From: Propioniciclava coleopterorum
GTDB taxonomy: Bacteria; Actinomycetota; Actinomycetes; Propionibacteriales; Propionibacteriaceae
DNA: 64,000 nt
Direction: 5' to 3'
NCBI RefSeq assembly: GCF_011393335.1
Contig: NZ_CP049865.1
Location: 3,552,722-3,616,721 of the forward strand
Shown here: positions 44,273 through 56,342 of the stretch, piece by piece
Position numbering within the stretch: position 1 is the stretch's first letter
How the letters are laid out: the number at the start of each line of letters is the position of its first letter
Translations under genes and position numbers: made by a program
The notes under the pieces: model-generated
Seen by the model: only the letters and a program-made list of their open reading frames with translations
Told to the model about the DNA's origin: nothing
The model's database searches: none

Positions 44273-45204
44273 TCAGCGGGCCCGCGGGTGCGCGGTGAGG
44301 AACACCTCGCGCAGGTGCTCGGCGGTCACGAGCGTGTACAGCTGCGTCGTCGTCACCGAGGCGTGGCCCAGCAGTTCCTGCACGACCCGGACGTCGGCGC
44401 CGCCGTCCAGCAGGTGCGTGGCGAACGAGTGCCGCAGCGTGTGGGGGCTGACGGGCACCCCCAGTTCGGCGGCCTCCCCCGCGGCCGCCAGGACGTTGTA
44501 GGCGGACTGCCGGCTGAGCCGCCCGCCGCGGGCGTTGAGCAGCAGCGCCGGCCCCGGGCGGGCCGCGCCGGCGATCAGCCCGGGACGCCCCCGCACGAGC
44601 CACGCGCCCACGGCGTCGCGGGCGTAGGACCCCAGCGGCACCACGCGCTCCTTGCGGCCCTTGCCGAAGAGGCGCAGCCCGGCGTCGGGGTCCTCCAGCG
44701 CGCCGGTCACGTCGTCGACGTCCAGGGCGAGCACCTCCGAGACCCGCGCGCCGGTGCCGTAGAGCAGTTCCAGGAGCGCCGCGTCGCGCAGGCCGATCGG
44801 GGTGTCGCGGTCGGGGAGGTCGAGCAGCGCCTGCACCTGGTCAAGGGCGAGCGCCTTCGGCAGCCGCCTGGCCTGCCGCGGCGGGGCCACGTCGGCGGCC
44901 GGGTCGCCGACCGCGACCCCGTCCCGGACCGCGAACCGGTGCAGCGACCGCACCGCGGCCACCGCGCGGGCCACCGAGGACGCGGCCAGTCCCGGTCGCT
45001 CCCCCTCGCCGGCGGCCAGCGACTGGGCGAAGCCCGCGATGTCGTCGGCCGTCACCGCGTCGATCGCGGTGATGCCCCGGCGCTCGAGCCAGCCCAGGTA
45101 CCGGTCCAGGTCGCGGCGGTAACCCGCCACCGTGTGACGGGACGCGCCGACCTCGGCCTCGAGGTGGTCCAGGTACGCCGCGACCACCCGCGTCAGCGTG
45201 CTGC

Positions 45205-45208
<4 letters not shown>
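44273..45208 (-). CDS. xerD: Tyrosine recombinase XerD
   Basis: A 311-residue recombinase that resolves chromosome dimers at dif with XerC and FtsK. The N-terminal core-binding (SAM-like) domain is residues 1-105. The catalytic residues are R155 (GTGARVSE), H256 and R259 ([12 protein letters not shown]), H282 ([12 protein letters not shown]) and nucleophile Y291. The GTG start overlaps the stop of the NUDIX gene (GTGA). Linkage to pyrG and scpAB fits the chromosomal housekeeping enzyme rather than a mobile-element integrase. Confidence 0.94.
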
Positions 45209-47566
<2,358 letters not shown>

Positions 47567-47631
47567 TCAGCATACGGCGTCGCAGGTTGCGCCCGTGTTA
47601 CGAAATCCCGCCGCCCGCCACCGGGGCGTGG

Positions 47632-47637
47632 TTGGCT
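47632..47637 (+). promoter_or_regulatory. -10-like box for leaderless DUF294 gene
   Basis: TTGGCT, 7 nt upstream of ATG 47645, without a Shine-Dalgarno. Confidence 0.35.
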
Positions 47638-47644
47638 GGGCGGC

Positions 47645-49502
47645 ATGGATGTCGAACTCGCGACGGTGCGGGACTTCCTGGCCGAGCACGAGCCCTTCAG
47701 CGACCTGCCCGAGGCCGTCCTGAACGCGCTGCCCGCCCGCCTGGTGGCGCGCTACTACCGGCGCGGCAGCGTCCTGGTCGAGCACGGCGCGTCCAACGCG
47801 TTCCTGTTCGTGCTGCGCTCCGGCTCGGTCGACATCCTCGACTCCCAGGGCGGCCTGGTGGAGCGCGCGGAGGTGGGCGAGTCGTTCGGCGTCTCGTCGG
47901 TGATGACGGGCGGACCCAGCAACTACCGGCTCAAGGCCCACACCGACTCGCTGTGCCTGCTGCTACCCGCGGACGCCTTCGCCGAACTGATGGCCACCTC
48001 CCCGCCGTTCAACCGGCACTTCCTGGGCCAGCAGGCGGGCCGGATCCGAGCGGCGATCGAATCGGTGCGCGCCGCGGACGCGGGCTCGGCGATCCTGCGG
48101 ACGCGGGTGCGCGACATCCTGCGCTCGGCCCCCATCACCATCTCCCCGGACGCCGACGTGACGGCCGCGGCCCGGCTGATGACGCAGCGGCGCGTCTCGG
48201 CGCTGCTGGTCACCGACGCCGACGCGCTCGTCGGGATCGTCACCGACCGCGACCTGCGCGCCAAGGTGGTCGCGGAGGCCCGCCCCCGAGCGAGCCCATC
48301 TCGGCGGTCATGACGCCCGACCCGCTGGCGGTCTCCCCCGACACGCTGGCCTTCGAGGTGCTCGTCGTGATGACGCAGCGCGGCTTCCACCACCTGCCGG
48401 TGATGGACGAGGGCCGCCTGCTCGGCATGGTGACCTCGGGCGACCTGATGCGGCTGGAGCAGGCCAACCCCAGCTACCTCGTGGGGTTGATCGAGCGGCA
48501 GGCCGACGTGGGCGGGCTGGCCGAGACGGCCCGGCGGATCCCCGAGATCGTGTCGGCGGCCGCCGCGCAGGACGCGACCGCCGCGGACGTCGCCCGGGTG
48601 GTCACGGCCACGATCGACGCCCTGACCCGCAAGCTGATCGCGCTGGCCGAGGCCGAACTCGGCCCGGCGCCCGCCGACTACTGCTGGGTGGCCCTGGGGT
48701 CGCAGGGACGCCTCGAGGCGGGCGTCGGGTCCGACCAGGACAACGCGCTGGTGCTCGCCCACGACCCCACCCCGACGAGGCCGCGTGGTTCGCGACCTTC
48801 GCCGAGTTCGTGGTCGACGGCCTCGAACGGTGCGGCTTCCCCCGGTGCCCGGGCGACATGATGGCCACCAACCCCGCGTGGCGGCTGTCGGTGCGCGGCT
48901 GGGAGGGCTGCTTCGCCCGCTGGCTCAACGAGCCCGAGCCGGACGCGATGCTGCACGCCCAGACGTTCCTCGACATGCGCCCCGTGCAGGGCGACCGCGA
49001 GCTGGCCGAGCGGGTGCACGACCAGGCCGTCGCGCTCGTGCCGGGGTCGCAGCGCTTCCAGGCCCACCTGGCCAAGCAGGCGCAGCGCTTCGAGCCGCCG
49101 CTGGGCTTCTTCCGCGACTTCGTCCTGGAGGGCCCGGGCGAGCACACCGACGCCCTGGACCTGAAGGCCGGCGGGGTCACCCCGATCGTGCAGCTGGCCC
49201 GGCTGTTCTCCCTGGCGGCGGGCTCCCGCGCCCTCGCCACGGGCGACCGGCTGCGGGTGGCCGGGGAGACCGGCGCGCTGACGCCGGAGAACGCGGCGAA
49301 CCTCGCCGACGCCTTCGAGTTCATCAACTACGTGCGGCTGCAGCACCAGGTCCGCCAGCTCGCCGAGGCCGCGCCGGTGGACAACTACATCCGCCCGGCG
49401 ACGCTGAGCCCGTTCGAGCGCCGCCACCTCAAGGAGGCGTTCTCGATCATCCGCGCGCTGCAGAAGGCCGTCGCGTACCGCTACCGCACCGACGTCACCT
49501 AG
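47645..49502 (+). pseudogene. cNMP-binding/CBS/DUF294 nucleotidyltransferase-like protein, two frameshifts
   Basis: Signalling protein of about 620 residues if repaired. It has a cyclic-nucleotide-binding domain (about residues 15-130; YYRRGSVLVEHGASNAFLFV), a CBS pair (about 155-280; SAVMTPDPLAVSPDTLAFEV in the second), a DUF294 nucleotidyltransferase domain (GSQGRLEAGVGSDQDNALVL) and a DUF294 C-terminal helical domain. As given it is split by two single-C losses, in the C run at 48283-48287 and the C run at 48770-48773. Adding one C at each gives one continuous protein to 49502. Typed as pseudogene because the frame is broken, but every domain is well preserved. A DnaQ-like exonuclease gene follows after 2 nt, a common pairing. 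Confidence 0.85.
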
Positions 49503-49504
49503 CC

Positions 49505-50188
49505 ATGCCGCTCGCCCCCACCTTCGCGCTGCGCCGCAGCCGGGCCGCCCGCCGCGCCGCCGGCCCGCTGCGCGACTTCTACGCCGTCCCGGCTCCGGCG
49601 CCCGGCACGCCGGCGTCCGAGCTGGGACTGTTGGCGATCGACGCCGAGACCACCGGCCTGGACCCGGGCAGCGACGCGATCCTGAGCCTGGGGTACCTGC
49701 GCGTCGACGGCCCGAACATCGTGCTGGGCGGCGCGACCCACCGGATCCTGGACGCGGGCGTGGCCGTCGGGCAGTCGGCGGTGTTCCACGGCATCACCGA
49801 CGACGCGCTGGCCGCCGGCGAGGACCTGTCCTCGGTGATGGCCGGCGTCCTGCAGGCGCTGGCGGGGCGGGCGCTGCTGGCGCACTTCGCCTACATCGAA
49901 CGGCGGTTCCTGTCCCGGCTGTGCGAGCGGCTCTACGGCGCCCCGCTGATCGTGCCGGCGGTGTGCACGCTGGTCCTGCACGACAAGCTCGTGAACCGGG
50001 GGTTCGACGACGAGGCGCACGCCGACGAACTGCGGCTGTGGAACGCCCGGGCGCGGTACCGGCTCCCCCGCTACCCGGCGCACGACGCCCTGGTGGACGC
50101 GCTGGCCTGCGCTGAGCTGTATCAGGCCCAGGTCGCCGAACTCGGCGCGACGCGGCCGCAGACGCTGAAGACGCTGTCGACGCGCTAG
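49505..50188 (+). CDS. DnaQ-like 3'-5' exonuclease
   Basis: A 227-residue DEDDh exonuclease. Exo I is LLAIDAETTGLDPG, Exo II LLAHFAYIERRFL and Exo III YPAHDALVDALACAELY with the catalytic His/Asp. It begins 2 nt after the DUF294 gene, and this protein pair recurs in many bacteria, suggesting the exonuclease acts together with or under the CBS/cNMP protein. Its TAG and the convergent yggS stop share a CTAG palindrome. Confidence 0.87.
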   Translation: MPLAPTFALRRSRAARRAAGPLRDFYAVPAPAPGTPASELGLLAIDAETTGLDPGSDAILSLGYLRVDGPNIVLGGATHRILDAGVAVGQSAVFHGITDDALAAGEDLSSVMAGVLQALAGRALLAHFAYIERRFLSRLCERLYGAPLIVPAVCTLVLHDKLVNRGFDDEAHADELRLWNARARYRLPRYPAHDALVDALACAELYQAQVAELGATRPQTLKTLSTR

Positions 50189-50880
50189 CCGACCGGCGGA
50201 CGGGAGCCGAAGATCGTCGTGCCGAGCCGGACGCACGTCGAGCCCTCCTCCACGGCGGTCTCGAAGTCCCCCGACATGCCCATCGACAGGGTGTCGAAGC
50301 CGCCGCCGTGGGCGTCCCGGAGCCGGTCGCGCACCGCGCGCAGCGCCGCGAACGCGCCCCGCACGGCGGCCTCGTCGTCGGTGCGGGCCGCCATGGTCAT
50401 CAGGCCGTCGATCCGCAGGTGGTCGTGGCCGGCCAGCGCGTCCACGGCGGCGGCGACGTCGGCGGGCGCGAACCCGGCCTTCGCGGCCTCGCCGGAGGTG
50501 TTGACCTGGAGCAGCACCGGCAGCCGACGCCCGAGGCCGGCCAGCCGCCGCTCGAGCGCGTCGGCCAGCCCGAGGGAGTCCAGCGACTGCAGTTCGGCGG
50601 CGTGCTCGGCGATCAGCCGGGCCTTGTTGGTCTGGACGCGGCCGACCGCGACCCAGGAGACATCGTCTCCGGCGAACTCCTCGGCACGCCGCGCGAGTTC
50701 CTGGGGGCGGCTCTCCCCGAAGCGGCGGTGGCCCGCGGCCAGCGCGTCCCGGATCAGCGCGGCCGGGTGGGTCTTGCTGATGGGCAGCAACTCCACGCCG
50801 CCGGGGTCGCGTCCCACCCGGGCGCAGGCCGCCTCGATCCGGGCGCGCGCCGCCGACAGGTTCCCCACCACGTCCACCAT
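50185..50880 (-). CDS. YggS-family PLP-homeostasis protein
   Basis: A 231-residue monomeric PLP-binding barrel. The PLP lysine is Lys36 in LLPISKTHPA. VAVGRVQTNKARLI corresponds to the family's IGxxQxNK motif, and LSMGMSGDFETAVEEGSTCVRLG binds the phosphate. It buffers pyridoxal phosphate in the cytosol. The gene is convergent with the exonuclease (4-nt overlap). Confidence 0.93.
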   Translation of the reverse strand: MVDVVGNLSAARARIEAACARVGRDPGGVELLPISKTHPAALIRDALAAGHRRFGESRPQELARRAEEFAGDDVSWVAVGRVQTNKARLIAEHAAELQSLDSLGLADALERRLAGLGRRLPVLLQVNTSGEAAKAGFAPADVAAAVDALAGHDHLRIDGLMTMAARTDDEAAVRGAFAALRAVRDRLRDAHGGGFDTLSMGMSGDFETAVEEGSTCVRLGTTIFGSRPPVG

Positions 50881-50916
50881 GGCCCCAGAACTACCACACG
50901 GCGGACCCCGCGGCGC

Positions 50917-51561
50917 TCAGTCCTCCTGGGGCTGGCCGTATCCCTGCATCGCGATCACCATGGCGTCGGTCTGCGCGGCGTCGAGCAGCTTCACCGGGCC
51001 GCCGGTGGCCATGGCGCGCAGCTGGATCTCGCAGATGTACTCCAGGTAGGGCAGCAGCGACAGCGCCTTGTCGAGCGTGGCACCGATGGTGACCGCGCCG
51101 TGGTTCGCCATGAGCGCCCCGGTGCGGCCGTCCAGGGCCTCCACGACGCCGCGGGCGAGCGCGTCGGTACCGAACGGGGCGTACGGCGCCACGCGCACGG
51201 GGCCGCCGAACATCGCCGAGTAGTAGTGCGAGGTCGGGACGACGTCGCACACCAGGCCCATGGCCGTGGAGGCGGGCGCGTGGTTGTGCGTGATCGCGCC
51301 GGCGTCCGTGCCGCGGTACACCGCCAGGTGCAGCGGCAGTTCGCTGGAGGGCTTCAGCGGGGCGTCGATCTCGCCCCCGTCGAGGTCGTGGACGCCGACG
51401 AGCCCGGGCGTCAGGTCGGCGTACTCGATGCCGGACGGGGAGATGAGCACCTCGTCCCCGATCCGCACGGACACGTTGCCGGCCGTGCGCACCACCAGCC
51501 CGAGGCGCTGCAGGCGCTGGCAGGCGCGGACGACGGCCGTGCGGGCTTCTTCGTGGATCAT
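50917..51561 (-). CDS. Class II aldolase (L-fuculose-phosphate aldolase-like)
   Basis: A 214-residue zinc-dependent class II aldolase/adducin-fold enzyme. Metal histidines are in AITHNHAPASTAMGL (HxH), with a further His near GPVRV and MANHGAVTIG. It splits a phosphorylated ketose or aldonate to dihydroxyacetone phosphate or pyruvate plus an aldehyde. It lies 22 nt downstream of the PRD regulator on the same strand and next to the polyol PTS genes, so it probably cleaves the ketose phosphate that the dehydrogenase produces. Confidence 0.87.
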   Translation of the reverse strand: MIHEEARTAVVRACQRLQRLGLVVRTAGNVSVRIGDEVLISPSGIEYADLTPGLVGVHDLDGGEIDAPLKPSSELPLHLAVYRGTDAGAITHNHAPASTAMGLVCDVVPTSHYYSAMFGGPVRVAPYAPFGTDALARGVVEALDGRTGALMANHGAVTIGATLDKALSLLPYLEYICEIQLRAMATGGPVKLLDAAQTDAMVIAMQGYGQPQED

Positions 51562-51583
51562 CGGGGTTCTCCTTCGTTGTGGG

Positions 51584-53503
51584 TCATTCGGCCGAGAGTT
51601 GCTCGCCCAGGAGGTCGCGGAACTCGGCGAAGCCGGACGCCTTGCGCACCTGGGAGAACAGCTGGGGGTCGTACAGCAGCCGCACCAGCGGCTGGTAGAA
51701 GTCGATGAAGTCGTCGTAGTCGTCGCCGTTGATCGCCAGCATCAGCACCAGCGTCACGTCGGCTCCCTCCCAGCTGATCGGGGCCTCGGGGATCAGCACC
51801 GCGACCTTCGTCTCGTGCGCGATCAGGTCCATCGCGTGCGGGATCGCGAACCGGCGTGCGAACGCCGTCGAGGAGTAGGTCTCCCGCAGCAGCACGCTGT
51901 CGAGGTACTCCGGCGGGACGACGCCGCGCTCGGCCATGGCCCGGGACAGGAAGACGATCGCCTCGGTGGCGTCGTCGAAGCGCTGCCCGGTGAAGAACAG
52001 GGCGGGATCCAGGAAGCGGGCCATCGTGCGCGCCATCCGGCCGCGCGACCGGGACTCCCGGACCCGCGACAGGGCCGCGTCGATCGCCTGGACGTCCAGG
52101 TGGGAGAGCACGGCGCTGATCTGCACGGTCGGACGTCCGTTGCCGGAGTCCTCGAACGTGGTGATCACGAGATCGGCTTCGAGCGCGTCGGCCTCGGCGG
52201 GCGTCGACACGATGTCGACGATCCGCAGGGTCTCCAGGTACCGCTCGACGAGGCCGGCGATCAGCCAGTCCTGCAGCGTCTGGTAGCGCGGGCACACGAG
52301 CACCGCGGTGACGGCCTGCTCGTCGGTGGTCGGCTCGGTCGAGTAGAGCCCGAAGTAGATCGCCAGCAGCCCGATCTCGTCGTCGGTGAACCGCACGTCC
52401 AGGCGGCGGGCGATCCGGTCGGCGAGGAACACGGCGACGTCGTACAGGAACGGCGAACGGGCGTGCAGCGAGTCCTGCAGGCTGTTGCGGAAGTACAGCA
52501 TGGTGTCGACGCGGCGCAGCATCCTGCCGATGTGCCCCTCCAGGCTGCTGAGCAGCTTGTCGCGCTGGATCGTGAGGTTGAAGCGCGCGACGGTCTCCTC
52601 CAGCGCGTCGTGCACCACGCAGCGCACGGTGGCGGCGTCGGGGCGGCCGGCCGGTGACGGCCGTTCGTCGTCGGCGTCCAGGGCGGACGCGACGAGCCCG
52701 GCCAGGTGCGCCTGGTCGGCCAGCCCGAGCGGCCGCTCGGGGTACAGGCGGGCCGCCTGCGTCGTCAGGGCGGCGACGATGCGGCTCGCCGCGTCCTCCC
52801 CCAGGTCCCTGCCGCCGGGCTGCGGCGAGCGCCGCCGGGAGCGCTGCAGGCAGATGGCCAGCGTGATGACGAGGCTTTCGCGCCGCAGGTCGTCCATCGA
52901 GACCCCGTGCTCGGCCAGGACGGCGTCGACGAGCACCCCGAGGCGCGGGACGTCCACGTCGGGCAGGTAGCGACCGATGCGCGAGTTGCGGCCGCCGGCG
53001 ACGTCCATGGCGCGGTGCACGAGTTGGCCGAGCAGGCGGCGCAGCTCGAGTTCGTCGGCGTCCAGGGAGACGGCGCTGCCGCGCGTGCTCAGCGTCGTGG
53101 GCCCGTTGCCCAGCTGCGCCTTGAGCTTGCGCAGCGCCGACCGGACGACCGATTCGCCCAGGTAGCAGTCCACGACGATGTCGTGGACGTCGGTGCGCGG
53201 GTGGTCCAGCAGGTACAGCAGGACGCGGTCCTCGTTGCCCAGCTCGGGCGTCAGGTGGACGCCGGCCTGCGTGAGCGACTGGTGGGCCGCCAGGTCGAGC
53301 CGGTAGCCCTGCGACGTGCCCTGCACGAGGTCGACGCCGGCCGTGCGGTTGACGCGGGCGATGTCGTAACGCAGCGTGCGCGGGCTGACGCCCAGCAGCG
53401 TCGTTAGACCCTGCCCCGTCACCGGGTGCCCGACCTCGCTCAGCAGGTGCAGAAGCAACGCCTGCCGCTCGCTCAACCAGGCCACATCCACCCCCACACG
53501 CAT
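51584..53503 (-). CDS. PRD-containing PTS transcriptional regulator (MtlR/LicR type)
   Basis: A 639-residue activator: HTH domains (about residues 1-110; HLLSEVGHPVTGQGLTTLLG), two PTS-regulation domains (about 170-390), a GatB-like IIB domain (about 395-480) and a C-terminal IIA domain with phosphorylatable His556 in FAIPHAMDL. PTS phosphoryl transfer on these histidines tunes DNA binding. The open frame extends upstream to 53641, but ATG 53503 (MRVGVDVAWL) starts the folded protein. It is divergent from the PTS operon and very likely its activator. Confidence 0.9.
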   Translation of the reverse strand: MRVGVDVAWLSERQALLLHLLSEVGHPVTGQGLTTLLGVSPRTLRYDIARVNRTAGVDLVQGTSQGYRLDLAAHQSLTQAGVHLTPELGNEDRVLLYLLDHPRTDVHDIVVDCYLGESVVRSALRKLKAQLGNGPTTLSTRGSAVSLDADELELRRLLGQLVHRAMDVAGGRNSRIGRYLPDVDVPRLGVLVDAVLAEHGVSMDDLRRESLVITLAICLQRSRRRSPQPGGRDLGEDAASRIVAALTTQAARLYPERPLGLADQAHLAGLVASALDADDERPSPAGRPDAATVRCVVHDALEETVARFNLTIQRDKLLSSLEGHIGRMLRRVDTMLYFRNSLQDSLHARSPFLYDVAVFLADRIARRLDVRFTDDEIGLLAIYFGLYSTEPTTDEQAVTAVLVCPRYQTLQDWLIAGLVERYLETLRIVDIVSTPAEADALEADLVITTFEDSGNGRPTVQISAVLSHLDVQAIDAALSRVRESRSRGRMARTMARFLDPALFFTGQRFDDATEAIVFLSRAMAERGVVPPEYLDSVLLRETYSSTAFARRFAIPHAMDLIAHETKVAVLIPEAPISWEGADVTLVLMLAINGDDYDDFIDFYQPLVRLLYDPQLFSQVRKASGFAEFRDLLGEQLSAE

Positions 53504-53582
53504 CGCTCGGATCGTCGGGGTCGCTCGCCGGCCCCGGGAGAATTTCACCGCACCAAAACCAGTGCGACAAGGGAATCCGTTG

Positions 53583-53598
53583 CCTGCCCCCCGGCAGG
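53583..53598. repeat. Small hairpin in the divergent PTS promoter region
   Basis: CCTGCC-CCCC-GGCAGG, about 105 bp before the dehydrogenase start, in the 201-nt region between regulator and PTS operon. Could be an activator site or part of a leader; no further support. Confidence 0.25.
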
Positions 53599-53704
53599 TC
53601 GCGGTGCGCCCGGCTGCCGCCGGGGAGGCAAAACGTTCCATGGTGTTCCGGGCGCGGCCGCGGCGAAACTACAGCGCAGGAATCAGCGCTGAAGGAGACG
53701 CACC

Positions 53705-54763
53705 GTGACACAACTGATGGACGCCGCCGTCATGCACGGCCCCGGGGACGTCCGCTTCGAGAAGGTCCCCCGCCCCACGTGCCCCGAGGGGGGTTTCGTG
53801 GTGAAGGTCGAGGCGATCGGCCTGTGCGGTTCGGACATCCGCAACCTCACCACGGACTCCCGCAAGGGGGCCTACCCGCACATCTACGGCCACGAGGTCG
53901 TGGGGATCGTCGACGAGGTCGCCCCGGGCGTCACGCAGTACAGCGTCGGCGACCGGATCTACGTCTACCCCGTCGCGCACTGCCTGCGGTGCGAGTTCTG
54001 CCGGGGCGGCCACAGCGAGCAGTGCCCCAACGTCGAGAACTACGCCGACCGTCCTGGCGGGTTCGCGCAGTACATCGCCTACACCGACAAGCGCGTCGAG
54101 CGCGGCGCCACGTTCCCGGTGCCGAAGGGCGTGGACCCGGTGGCGGCCTCCCTGGCGGAGCCGCTGTCCTCGACGTACGCCTGCGTCGACAACATCGACG
54201 TCCGGCTGGGCGACACCGTGGCCGTGCTCGGCGCGGGACCCATCGGGGTCTTCCTCTCGATCCTGTGCCGGATGCGCGGGGCGAAGACCATCATCCTGGT
54301 CGACGTCAACGCCGACCGGCTGGCCAAGTCCAGCGGGTTCGCGATCGACCACCGCGTCGACTCCTCGGCCGTGGACGCCGTCGAGGAGGTCCGCCGGCTC
54401 ACCGACGGGCTCGGCGTGGACAAGGTCATCTCCGCCAACCCGTCCACCGTCGCCCAGCAGCAGGGGCTCGCGATGGCGAAGAAGACCGGCACCGTCGTGT
54501 TCTTCGGGGGCGTCCCCAAGGGGGCGCTCACCGAGATCGACAGCAACCTGGTGCACTACAGCGGCCTGTGGATCTACGGCCACTACGGCGCGAACAGCAT
54601 GCAGGTCCAGCGGGCCTTCGAGCTCGCGATCGACCCCAGTTTCCCGGCCTCGAGGATCGTCACGCACGTGCTGCCGCTGCGCGAGATCAACCGGGCCATC
54701 GAACTCACCCGCACCGGCGAAGCGCTCAAAGTGGTGCTTCTGCCCAACTCCGAGGAGGAATGA
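53705..54763 (+). CDS. Zinc-dependent polyol(-phosphate) dehydrogenase, GatD/sorbitol-dehydrogenase-like
   Basis: A 352-residue MDR dehydrogenase with complete zinc sites: catalytic Cys in GLCGSDIR and His-Glu in YGHEVVGIVDE, and four structural-zinc cysteines in HCLRCEFCRGGHSEQC. The coenzyme motif is VAVLGAGPIGVFLSIL. It should oxidise the polyol phosphate delivered by the PTS (galactitol-1-phosphate or similar) to a ketose phosphate. The GTG has AAGGAGAC in front. Its stop overlaps the IIB start. Confidence 0.88.
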   Translation: MTQLMDAAVMHGPGDVRFEKVPRPTCPEGGFVVKVEAIGLCGSDIRNLTTDSRKGAYPHIYGHEVVGIVDEVAPGVTQYSVGDRIYVYPVAHCLRCEFCRGGHSEQCPNVENYADRPGGFAQYIAYTDKRVERGATFPVPKGVDPVAASLAEPLSSTYACVDNIDVRLGDTVAVLGAGPIGVFLSILCRMRGAKTIILVDVNADRLAKSSGFAIDHRVDSSAVDAVEEVRRLTDGLGVDKVISANPSTVAQQQGLAMAKKTGTVVFFGGVPKGALTEIDSNLVHYSGLWIYGHYGANSMQVQRAFELAIDPSFPASRIVTHVLPLREINRAIELTRTGEALKVVLLPNSEEE

Positions 54764-55074
54764 TGACCGCACAGGTCAAGATCCTGATCGCCTGTGGGAG
54801 TGGCATCGCCACGTCCACCGTCGCTCAGGAGAAGGTCAAGGAGATCCTGAAGGAGGCCGGGATCCCGGCCTCGATCACCAAGGGCACCGTCGGGCAGGTC
54901 CCGGCGCTCGTGGACGGCGTCGACGTCGTCATGGTGACCACCCGTTACCCCAAGCCGCTCGACAAGCCCGTCGTCCAGGTGTTCGGGCTGATCTCGGGCG
55001 TCAACGAGGACAAGGTCGCGGCCGAGATCGTCGCCACCTGCCGCGCGGTCCTGGAGGGCTCGCCCGATGCTTGA
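54763..55074 (+). CDS. PTS galactitol-type IIB component
   Basis: A 103-residue cytosolic IIB protein. The phosphocysteine is Cys11 in ILIACGSGIATST, the GatB-family motif. Two ATGs (54760 and 54763) are possible behind GAGGAGGAA. It receives phosphate from IIA and phosphorylates the polyol bound in IIC. It overlaps the IIC gene by 8 nt. Confidence 0.9.
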   Translation: MTAQVKILIACGSGIATSTVAQEKVKEILKEAGIPASITKGTVGQVPALVDGVDVVMVTTRYPKPLDKPVVQVFGLISGVNEDKVAAEIVATCRAVLEGSPDA

Positions 55075-56314
55075 GGTGATCCAGTCCATCATGGATCTGG
55101 GGGCTGTCGTCATGCTCCCGCTCGTGATGACGATCCTCGGCCTGGTCTTCCGCATGAAGGTCGGCAAGGCGGTCAAGGCGGGCCTGATGATCGGCATCGG
55201 CTTCGCCGGCCTGCAGTTGGTCATCGGGTTGCTGATGACCAGCGTCGAGCCCGCCATCACGTACTACAAGGGCCTCGACACCGCGGGCTTCACCACGGTG
55301 GACGTGGGCTGGGCCGCCATGGGGGCGTCGGTGTGGTCGGTGCCGTTCGCCGCCCTGGCGATCCTGCTGATCGTCCTGGTGAACCTGCTGATGATCGCGC
55401 TGAAGTGGACCAACGTCCTCAACGTGGACATCTGGAACTACATCCACTTCCTCATCCCCGGCACCCTCGCCTACGCCCTCACCGGCAGCTTCTGGGTCGG
55501 GCTGATCGTCACCGTCGTGCTGTCGGTGGTCTCGCTCGTCGTGGGCAGGATCATCGCCCCGTACTGGCAGAAGTACTACGGCCTGGAGGGCACCACCTGC
55601 ACCACGTTCTCCTTCATCACCCTCGCCTGGCCCGTCGGCGTGCTCGTCGACAAGGTCATCGGCTCCATCCCGGGGCTGAAGAAGATCGACCTGTCCATGG
55701 ACAAGGTCGGCGACCGGCTCGGGTTCTTCGGCGACACCGCCATCATCGGCCTGCTGGTGGGCGCCTTCCTGGGCGTCCTCACGGGTCAGCCCTGGCAGGG
55801 CGTCCTGACCATGGGCATGGGCATCGCCGCCACGCTGGTGCTGCTGCCGCGCATGGTCTCGGTGATGATGGAGGGCCTCAGCGCCGTCGGCACCGGGGCG
55901 CACGAGTTCATGAAGCGACGCGTGGGCAAGGACCGCGAGCTGACCATCGGCATGGACGTGGCGCTGGCGCTGGGCGATCCGACCGCCATCACCACGACCG
56001 TCCTGATGATCCCGCTCGCCATCCTGTACGCGTTCATCATCCCGGGCATGACGTACTTCCCGGTCGGGCTGCTGACCGTGATCGTCTACATGGTCCCGAT
56101 GATCTCGCTGGGCTGCCGCGGCAACCTGTTCCGCACCATCGTGGGCAGCGCGCTGTTCCTGCTGTTCGTGCAGTTCGCCGCCAATCTGTTCGCCCCCGAG
56201 GCGACCGAGATGATGCGCGCCACCGGCGTCCAGGTCGACGGGGTCGTCACCGACGGCTTCTTCGGGTTCAACCTGGCCAACGTCGTCATCAGCACCCTCA
56301 ACCGGATCTTCTGA
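55067..56314 (+). CDS. PTS galactitol-type IIC component (GatC-like permease)
   Basis: A 415-residue integral membrane protein with about ten helices, family GatC. Features include VIQSIMDLGAVVMLPLVMTI at the start, the glycine-rich FFGDTAIIGLLVGAFLGVL and the substrate region MISLGCRGNLFRTIVGSA. Polyol substrate (galactitol, arabitol or other) cannot be told. Located between IIB and IIA. Confidence 0.93.
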   Translation: MLEVIQSIMDLGAVVMLPLVMTILGLVFRMKVGKAVKAGLMIGIGFAGLQLVIGLLMTSVEPAITYYKGLDTAGFTTVDVGWAAMGASVWSVPFAALAILLIVLVNLLMIALKWTNVLNVDIWNYIHFLIPGTLAYALTGSFWVGLIVTVVLSVVSLVVGRIIAPYWQKYYGLEGTTCTTFSFITLAWPVGVLVDKVIGSIPGLKKIDLSMDKVGDRLGFFGDTAIIGLLVGAFLGVLTGQPWQGVLTMGMGIAATLVLLPRMVSVMMEGLSAVGTGAHEFMKRRVGKDRELTIGMDVALALGDPTAITTTVLMIPLAILYAFIIPGMTYFPVGLLTVIVYMVPMISLGCRGNLFRTIVGSALFLLFVQFAANLFAPEATEMMRATGVQVDGVVTDGFFGFNLANVVISTLNRIF

Positions 56315-56342
56315 TCCCCGACCGTCACGAGAGGCGAAGGAC

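Noticed and set aside
47645-49502. Programmed frameshifting in the DUF294 gene
   Set aside because: Both sites are plain C runs of 4-5 without slippery heptamers or downstream structure, and the same kind of single-base loss is seen in unrelated genes here.
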